Source: JAKAGZ01 sp035266865 (GTDB taxonomy: Bacteria; Bacteroidota; Ignavibacteria; Ignavibacteriales; Ignavibacteriaceae). Taken from it: a DNA stretch of 8,416 bases. The stretch is taken from positions 1 to 8,416 of the forward strand of contig DATFMR010000063.1 in the NCBI GenBank assembly GCA_035266865.1, read 5' to 3'. Of the stretch, positions 1 through 4,692 are shown in pieces. Under the pieces are notes generated by a model, which saw nothing but the letters and a program-made list of their open reading frames with translations, had not been told where the DNA came from and searched no databases. The translations under genes were made by a program, and so were the position numbers. Within the stretch, counting starts at the first letter, position 1. Each line of letters starts with the position of its first letter.

Positions 1-613
1 CATGAATACTTAAATAGTCCGATTTGGTGATAACTTCTTCAAACGAAGTTAACTTAATACCCTTTGAAGCCAAATAATCCTCATTTTCTTTTGTGTGACT
101 TTCGTTGTCAACACATCCTAATACTGTCATTCCCCAAGCCGAGCCCATTTCTCCAACAAGTGATCCAATATTCCCTGCACCAATAATACCCAAAACCTTG
201 CCTCTTAAAAGGTAACCAGTAATTTCACTTTTTACCCAATGCCCTTTTTTCCATTCCCTATCTGCATAGAGTAAATTTCTGGATAGCGTTAACATAAAAG
301 CAAAGCTTAATTCCGCAACTGCTTTAGCGCCTGGTTCCGGAATACGTTTTAATTCCAGACCTCTTTTATTAGCGTACTCAACATCAAGATTATCCAGACC
401 CGAGCCAGCCCGAATTAAATATTTCAGGGTTGATCCTGCTTTCATGACAGGCTCAGAAATTTTTACGCCACTTCGAAAAATTAGAATATCTCTATCACTT
501 ATTTCAGAAATTAATTTTTCTTCAGACGCATTAAAAGCACAAATTACATCGTGATTTACCTTAAGTTCTTCAATAGCTGATTTTGAAATAGAGCTGGCTA
601 TTAAAATTTTCAT
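1..613 (-). CDS. D-2-hydroxyacid dehydrogenase (SerA/GyaR-like), partial, C-terminus beyond left edge
   Basis: This is a 5'-complete open frame of 204 codons that runs off the left edge without a stop. It begins at the ATG at 613 (MKILIASS). The N-terminal half matches the catalytic domain of NAD-dependent D-2-hydroxyacid dehydrogenases such as phosphoglycerate dehydrogenase. The substrate-loop motif IRAGSGLDNLDV lies at residues 67-78, and a segment resembling the family's 'P..N..SVAE' stretch (IPEPGAKAVAEL) follows at 91-102. The Rossmann fold opens with the dinucleotide motif GAGNIG at 145-150, and an acidic residue (D169, in GCVDN) sits at the expected end of the second strand, which favours NAD over NADP. 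The catalytic Arg-Glu-His residues of the family lie beyond residue 204, so activity cannot be judged. It could make 3-phosphohydroxypyruvate for serine synthesis or reduce another 2-keto acid. It has its own possible promoter (648-676) and a 491-bp upstream gap, so it is probably transcribed alone or heads a unit to the left. The ribosome site is weak (GGGATAAG, 5-12 nt upstream). Confidence 0.88.
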   Translation of the reverse strand, partial: MKILIASSISKSAIEELKVNHDVICAFNASEEKLISEISDRDILIFRSGVKISEPVMKAGSTLKYLIRAGSGLDNLDVEYANKRGLELKRIPEPGAKAVAELSFAFMLTLSRNLLYADREWKKGHWVKSEITGYLLRGKVLGIIGAGNIGSLVGEMGSAWGMTVLGCVDNESHTKENEDYLASKGIKLTSFEEVITKSDYLSIH

Positions 614-647
614 ATTGCTTATCCCATTGGTAAGTAATTAAATATAG

Positions 648-676
648 ATTTTAGCTATTAATAGGCTTAGGCACAA
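648..676 (-). promoter_or_regulatory. Possible sigma70-type promoter for the dehydrogenase gene
   Basis: On the minus strand TTGTGC (671-676) and TAAAAT (648-653) are separated by 17 bases. The -10 box matches the consensus at five of six positions and the -35 box at three of six. The predicted start would leave a leader of about 28 nt before the ATG at 613, which is sensible. In this AT-rich sequence such matches can arise by chance, and the organism's primary sigma factor may prefer other boxes, so this is only a candidate. Confidence 0.3.
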
Positions 677-757
677 AATACGTTCCAAACTAATTATAGC
701 TATTTTAGCCTAATAATCTATCTTTTCATCCAGAATCAATCATATTGCTGTCCCAAA

Positions 758-937
758 ATGATAATCTTTCTATCTATTTATTCAAAATTAAGCCTAACAA
801 ATTCCCTTACCAGAAGATTTTCTTATTATTTCCTGTGGGCTCTCTGCCTTTATTTCATAATAATCTACTTTTTTTTATTTCAATCGAAACTAGCCTTTAT
901 TGAAATTATTATAACATTAAAATTGTTGCACAAATAA
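758..937 (+). CDS. Doubtful small hydrophobic ORF (59 aa)
   Basis: This is the only open frame of any length in the 614-1104 gap and the only possible plus-strand gene outside the coding regions of the minus strand. It starts ATG (MIIFLSIYSKLSL) and stops at TAA 935-937. It has one strongly hydrophobic segment at about residues 23-41 (YYFLWALCLYFIIIYFFLF) preceded by two arginines (19-20), so it would be a single-pass membrane peptide. There is no Shine-Dalgarno sequence upstream and no recognised family. T-rich DNA produces Phe/Leu/Ile-rich frames by chance, so a spurious frame is the more likely explanation. Confidence 0.12.
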   Translation: MIIFLSIYSKLSLTNSLTRRFSYYFLWALCLYFIIIYFFLFQSKLAFIEIIITLKLLHK

Positions 938-1104
938 TCCATTAAATTAGGTTAAACTTACTTTAATTAATTATTTGAAATACACACAATATTATTATAT
1001 TATTCAAGTAGAAAATAGAATCTATTGATTTTAGACTGCCAAGCGTCTTCCCCTGAATAAGAATGTATATTTATCAATTATTTTAATGCTCCACAGAAGT
1101 CATA

Positions 1105-3291
1105 TTATTTAAGCAGGTTCATTTTTTTTGATATTACAGAATTACCAGCAGTCAAAACATAGAAATAAATACCGCTTGCCAGACGTTCTCCATTAAAATT
1201 GACTGAATGCATACCCGCATTCTGTTTTTCATTTACAAGAGTAACAACTTCTCTACCCAAGACATCATAAATCTTCAAAGTAACCAAACTGTTTCCCGGT
1301 ATAGAATATTCAATTGTTGAAGTGGGATTAAATGGATTAGGATAATTCTGAGATAATATTGCTTTTGACAGAACAGAATAAGTTATTCCTATTATAGATG
1401 AATATTCAAATTTGCCGTCCACATCTTCCTGTTTTAGCCTATAGTATAGTGAGCCGTTTGGTATTAATTTGTCTGTAAATAAATAATCCTTTGGAGTGTT
1501 GCTGTTCCCATTACCAGGGACAAAGCCAATTTTATCCCAAGAGATTTTATCGGTAGATCTCTGGACCTCAAATCCAAAATTATTTACTTCTGTTTCTGTT
1601 CTCCATTTTAATTCTATTTTATTTCCATTTTCCCTAGCTGTAAAGGATGTTAGTTCAACAGGCAAAGCTCCAGTACCAATACTGCTTGTAAGGTCCAGAT
1701 AGCCTGTTCCCGAAGACCAGTTACCTGAATTGGTCAATGAATTCCTAGTAGTATATAAATTACCATCAACAGTGCTATTATAATGCCAGTTATTTGCAGC
1801 AGGACTTTTTAATGCAATATTGGAGGATGATGGAGTATCGAAAGGAGCATTTGAAGATGATGTCCAACCACCGGTATCTCCCCAGTGAATACCAGCAATA
1901 TAATAAGTAGGCGTAGTTGCAGAACCGGTATATGCTATTAATTGATTGCTTCCTGAAGCCAATGTTGGTCTAGGGTCACCAGATCCGTTGTATTGTAAAA
2001 TTCGATCGGTTGCATTGTCATCATTACTCAAGTTTGCACCCAGCCTTACAAATGTGCCTGCCGGAACGTCAGTCCAGGTGGTATTATTTAGATCAAAGAA
2101 ATTCCCATCATCTATCTGACCCGTCGATTGAACAGGATTACTTGAAATCTTTAAAGATGTCAAATCCATCCTGTATAATGTCATAAATTCAATAAAATTA
2201 TTGCCGCTTCCATCATCAACGCCAACCTGTGTAAAAACAATGCTACCCGGGTAGGGAGGATTAATAGTACTTGGAATTTCAAAGGTATAATCAGCAAATA
2301 CAGGTAGATGATCTGAGGCACTGTAAAGAGCATCTGCTACTTCTTGGCTTACAACATGATTAGGATCACCTGTAGAACCAATAGCATTGATTGATAGAGA
2401 ATGGTGTAGCCCATCGTTACCATAAGTTGTATAATTTCCAAAATATTTTATGCCCCCATCATTTACAATTGATTGAGAATTTAATATTAAGTCATATCTA
2501 TAATTTAATCCTCCGCCCGAACCGCCACCAAATGCAGTTGATCTTGAAGAAAATGTTTGATACTCGTAATTATTACTGCTCCAACTACCACTTAGAGATA
2601 ATGGGTCCAAAAAATAACCAGAACCGCTGGTACTACTTAACAAAGTAGTATATCCACTTTCGGACCCACCCACAGTAAAATTAAAATCACCTGCTGCTAT
2701 AAAATAAGAACCTGAAGGAAGAGCATCACTATATGATCTCACAATATTCGCAGTTGAATTCCTAACGTCCGCCCCATTCGACGGAAAATGAATCCCAAAA
2801 ATATATATTTTATTCCCTGTTAAATTGTTATATAATTGAAATTCATATGATGGATGATTTGCAAAAGGATCAAGCCCATCACCATCAGCAATAATTAATT
2901 TAGAGCTTAAAAAAGTAAATTTTGATAGTTTATAATAAATCACATTAGCATCCGAATGAATTGTACCATTCTGCTCTATATCCGGCAAAAAAGTTCCCAT
3001 GCTATAAAATGTCCCAGAACTATTCAAGACATTATTTAAAAACTTAAATGCCTCAACTGAATCATGATCATTAATTTCACATGCAGCTATAATATCAGGG
3101 TCTGGGCTTATTGAGGAAAATATAGTTTGAAAAGCTGTATCCCGAGCACCACTATTGTAATCTAAAAGGTTATAAGTCAGTATCCTTATTTGTTCCGATT
3201 GAGCAAAATTATTATTATTTGCCAATAGAAAGAATAATATTGTAAGAATAAGTAAAGGAACAACTTTTCTAAAAGTGTTTTTAATAAACAT
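1105..3291 (-). CDS. T9SS-secreted endonuclease/exonuclease/phosphatase-family protein
   Basis: This is a 728-aa secreted protein. A Sec signal peptide is clear (K4, R8, K9, hydrophobic core 11-23, likely cleavage near FAQ at 29-31). Residues about 35-338 form an EEP (DNase I-like) domain with every expected motif: TYN (N41), CE (E72), GIH (H168), GDFN (D202, N204), YRYD (D267) and SDH (D327, H328). A Gly/Ser-rich insertion (about 207-262) separates GDFN from YRYD. Residues about 348-540 form a beta-rich region resembling the lamin-tail-like domains of secreted Bacteroidota nucleases; this part is less certain. A beta-sandwich starting PVELTSFTA (544-552) leads to the C-terminal T9SS sorting domain (about 646-728, with QNYPNPFNP at 648-656, a GR at 679-680 and SGIYFY at 706-711). 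The protein is therefore expected to be exported and released or anchored at the cell surface. The substrate may be DNA, RNA, a nucleotide or a phosphoester; sequence alone does not decide. The start at 3291 is supported by AAGGG six bases upstream. The gene is flanked by gaps of 192 and 491 bp, so it is probably monocistronic. Confidence 0.9.
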   Translation of the reverse strand: MFIKNTFRKVVPLLILTILFFLLANNNNFAQSEQIRILTYNLLDYNSGARDTAFQTIFSSISPDPDIIAACEINDHDSVEAFKFLNNVLNSSGTFYSMGTFLPDIEQNGTIHSDANVIYYKLSKFTFLSSKLIIADGDGLDPFANHPSYEFQLYNNLTGNKIYIFGIHFPSNGADVRNSTANIVRSYSDALPSGSYFIAAGDFNFTVGGSESGYTTLLSSTSGSGYFLDPLSLSGSWSSNNYEYQTFSSRSTAFGGGSGGGLNYRYDLILNSQSIVNDGGIKYFGNYTTYGNDGLHHSLSINAIGSTGDPNHVVSQEVADALYSASDHLPVFADYTFEIPSTINPPYPGSIVFTQVGVDDGSGNNFIEFMTLYRMDLTSLKISSNPVQSTGQIDDGNFFDLNNTTWTDVPAGTFVRLGANLSNDDNATDRILQYNGSGDPRPTLASGSNQLIAYTGSATTPTYYIAGIHWGDTGGWTSSSNAPFDTPSSSNIALKSPAANNWHYNSTVDGNLYTTRNSLTNSGNWSSGTGYLDLTSSIGTGALPVELTSFTARENGNKIELKWRTETEVNNFGFEVQRSTDKISWDKIGFVPGNGNSNTPKDYLFTDKLIPNGSLYYRLKQEDVDGKFEYSSIIGITYSVLSKAILSQNYPNPFNPTSTIEYSIPGNSLVTLKIYDVLGREVVTLVNEKQNAGMHSVNFNGERLASGIYFYVLTAGNSVISKKMNLLK

Positions 3292-3483
3292 ATTGTGCCC
3301 TTGTTATAATTAGTCCTATATCATGTAAAACTAATGTCACTAACTTTTTATTATTGAAAAATAATTTATGAAAAATATTAAAACAGGCTCAGAATATATG
3401 ATAATTTATATAAATATTATTAAAAAATACTATTGTTACAATATCATCTACAATTTTATATAAATGTAAACCACTTTTATACA
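3292..3483 (-). promoter_or_regulatory. Upstream region of the EEP gene with an SD site and no clear promoter
   Basis: This 192-bp gap must hold the signals that start the EEP gene if it is not read through from 3484. The ribosome site AAGGG (complement of 3298-3302) is good. The best -10/-35 pair I can see is TATAGG with TTAGTG 17 bases upstream, ending about 22 bases before the ATG, and it is a poor match. No coding potential is visible on either strand beyond a 31-codon AT-rich frame. Confidence 0.3.
3431..3443. repeat. 13-bp palindrome TATTGTTACAATA after the acyltransferase gene
   Basis: This perfect palindrome (six-base arms around one central base) lies 41 bases beyond the stop of the FemAB-like gene and 140 bases before the start of the EEP gene. 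Read on the minus strand it is followed, after GTA, by a run of six T. It could be a weak AT-only terminator for the upstream gene or a protein-binding site for the downstream one. A five-pair A/T-rich stem is poor for termination, so neither role is secure. Confidence 0.25.
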
Positions 3484-4530
3484 TTAAGCAAAATGACGAT
3501 AAGCTAATGAACCAAACTTTTCAAGAATTGGAACCGGAAGATTATTGAAAACTTTATTATGAAACCCTGAAGTTTGGGTTGAAAACTTAAGAAATTTATT
3601 TTTATTTAACCCGAATCTATATGTATGTGATTCAATTTCACGTACAGACCACCCATTTTTAAATCTTCTTAATCCTTCATTTCCCGGCTCGGTTTTTCCA
3701 AATGAAAATTCCGCGTACCGTTTAGAATTGTAACATTTTATTGCCTCCCACATAACCAGGTTGTTTGCACGTAACTTTTGATAACTCATATCAGATGCCC
3801 CAAATTTGTACAATGCTTTCTTTCCTATATGTAAATAAACTGCGCCGGCTATAATTTTATTATCCATTTTAGCTAAAAAGATTGTACCAAAATTATTTTT
3901 TATAATTATATTAAATAAATTCTTAAAAAATGAATATGGCTGTGGAGGAAGACCATGCCTTTGTCTTGTAATTGAATTTAATTTATAGAATTGATTAACG
4001 GCTTCTAAGGACTGAGCCTGGTATACTCTTACATTTTCTTTTATTGCTTTACGAATATTTCTTTTTGTGGTGCTTTCAAAACTAGAGAATAAATTATCTT
4101 CATTTCCATCAAGATCAATAATATGTTCATATTCAAGGTAACTGTGAGTACCTGCGGGAAGAAAATTTTGAGCTCCATTTATTTCTATATATTTCCAATC
4201 CAATTTCCTTCCCTGCTCTTTTGCAGATTCCAATAATTGTTTAAATTGGATAGAATCGGTAACCAAGGGATTTGAGAAATCACTGAAGGGAAGACTAACA
4301 CCGCGTTTACCAGTTATAAAACTCTTTACTTCCATTAATGGGAGGACCCCGGTCATTTTATTATCTCTCTTTGTAATATGATACACAGGATTATACCCAT
4401 AAGTTTCTGAAATTAGCTTCGTCCACTCTGCTGTATGGAAAAAAGTATGTCCCTTAAATTGGATTATACTTTCATTCCAGCCTTCGAAATTTAATGGGTT
4501 TACAATTTCAATTAATGGGGAGTCAGACAT
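3484..4530 (-). CDS. FemAB/GNAT-fold acyltransferase of exopolysaccharide-locus type
   Basis: This 348-aa protein has no signal peptide and no membrane segment, so it should act in the cytoplasm or at the inner face of the membrane. It resembles the FemAB-like, double-GNAT acyltransferases often annotated as lipid II:glycine glycyltransferase (FemX) or BioF2-like acetyltransferase and common in exopolysaccharide loci. Landmarks are TFFHTAEW (29-36) near the N-terminus, the basic TTKRNIRKAIKENV helix (154-167), SITRQRHGLPPQPYSFF (186-202), YKFGASD (241-247), RANNLVMWEAIK (254-265), and FSFGKTEPGNEGLRRFKNGW (275-294). The last three are the family's most conserved blocks. The likely chemistry is transfer of an acyl or aminoacyl group to an amino sugar or peptidoglycan/exopolysaccharide precursor, but the substrate is unknown. 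The ATG at 4530 has no Shine-Dalgarno sequence; the next Met codon is at residue 59, which would remove conserved sequence, so this start is kept. A terminator ends only 30 bases upstream of the start, so expression probably depends on the overlapping promoter candidate or on read-through. Confidence 0.85.
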   Translation of the reverse strand: MSDSPLIEIVNPLNFEGWNESIIQFKGHTFFHTAEWTKLISETYGYNPVYHITKRDNKMTGVLPLMEVKSFITGKRGVSLPFSDFSNPLVTDSIQFKQLLESAKEQGRKLDWKYIEINGAQNFLPAGTHSYLEYEHIIDLDGNEDNLFSSFESTTKRNIRKAIKENVRVYQAQSLEAVNQFYKLNSITRQRHGLPPQPYSFFKNLFNIIIKNNFGTIFLAKMDNKIIAGAVYLHIGKKALYKFGASDMSYQKLRANNLVMWEAIKCYNSKRYAEFSFGKTEPGNEGLRRFKNGWSVREIESHTYRFGLNKNKFLKFSTQTSGFHNKVFNNLPVPILEKFGSLAYRHFA

Positions 4531-4560
4531 ATATTATTTAATGATATTCACTTTATGATT

Positions 4561-4604
4561 AAAAAAACTGCCTCCTGGCTCTATTTTAATGCTTGGAGTG
4601 CAGT
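4561..4604 (-). terminator. Rho-independent terminator after the tyrosine-kinase gene
   Basis: On the minus strand the arm ACTGC-A-CTCC (4604-4595) pairs with GGAG-GCAGT (4575-4567). This gives nine pairs with a single bulged A (complement of T4599) and a 19-base loop. The second arm runs straight into seven T residues (complement of 4561-4567). It begins 89 bases after the kinase stop. Stem strength and T-run make this the clearest terminator in the window, and it marks the 3' end of the export operon. Confidence 0.72.
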
Positions 4605-4631
4605 TATAAAGAATTTTATTTATCCTGAAAA
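4603..4631 (-). promoter_or_regulatory. Possible promoter for the FemAB-like gene, overlapping the terminator
   Basis: TTTTCA (complement of 4626-4631) and TATAAC (complement of 4603-4608) are 17 bases apart on the minus strand. The boxes match consensus at four of six and five of six positions. The last two bases of the -10 box are the first two bases of the terminator's 5' arm. Transcription would start near 4596-4597, inside that arm, giving a leader of about 66 nt for the gene starting at 4530. Confidence 0.35.
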
Positions 4632-4640
4632 TTAAGATTA

Positions 4641-4650
4641 GCAAATTTGC
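4641..4650. repeat. Perfect 10-bp palindrome GCAAATTTGC
   Basis: This palindrome lies in the 162-bp gap between the kinase and FemAB-like genes, about ten bases upstream of the -35 box of the promoter candidate at 4603-4631. The position would suit a regulator-binding site. A ten-base palindrome can occur by chance, and no second copy was seen near the other start sites. Confidence 0.2.
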
Positions 4651-4692
4651 AATATTGGGATTAAATTAAGAGAACTGTTCTATCACCATTGA

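Larger units (their letters stand above)
614..1104. other. 491-bp gap with no convincing gene
   Basis: This long AT-rich stretch lies between the stop of the secreted EEP protein and the start of the dehydrogenase. It holds the promoter candidate at 648-676, a 59-codon hydrophobic open frame on the plus strand (758-937), and a start-less 26-codon frame on the minus strand (794-874). There is also a perfect TATAAT on the minus strand (908-913) without a good -35 partner at the right distance, and a small bulged hairpin (1033-1048) with no T-run. I see no RNA gene, terminator or mobile-element end. It may be a worn-down former gene or simply long flanking DNA between independent transcription units. 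Confidence 0.6.

Noticed and set aside
908..913. Perfect TATAAT on the minus strand in the 491-bp gap
   Set aside because: The bases 15-18 upstream give no good -35 box, and nothing translatable starts downstream before the promoter at 648-676.
1033..1048. Bulged hairpin AGACTGC/GCGTCT downstream of the EEP gene as a terminator
   Set aside because: Only six pairs with a bulge, and no T-run follows on the minus strand.
1496..1702. Plus-strand open frame of 68 codons inside the EEP gene
   Set aside because: It lies entirely antisense to the beta-sandwich region of a well-supported gene and has no recognisable motif.
2391..2648. Plus-strand open frame of 85 codons inside the EEP gene
   Set aside because: Antisense to the EEP domain, whose motifs are intact on the minus strand; the product is low-complexity in His/Asn/Leu.
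3368..3463. Plus-strand 31-codon frame (MKNIKTGSEY...) between the FemAB-like and EEP genes
   Set aside because: Composition is only Ile/Tyr/Asn/Lys as expected from AT-rich DNA, and there is no ribosome site.
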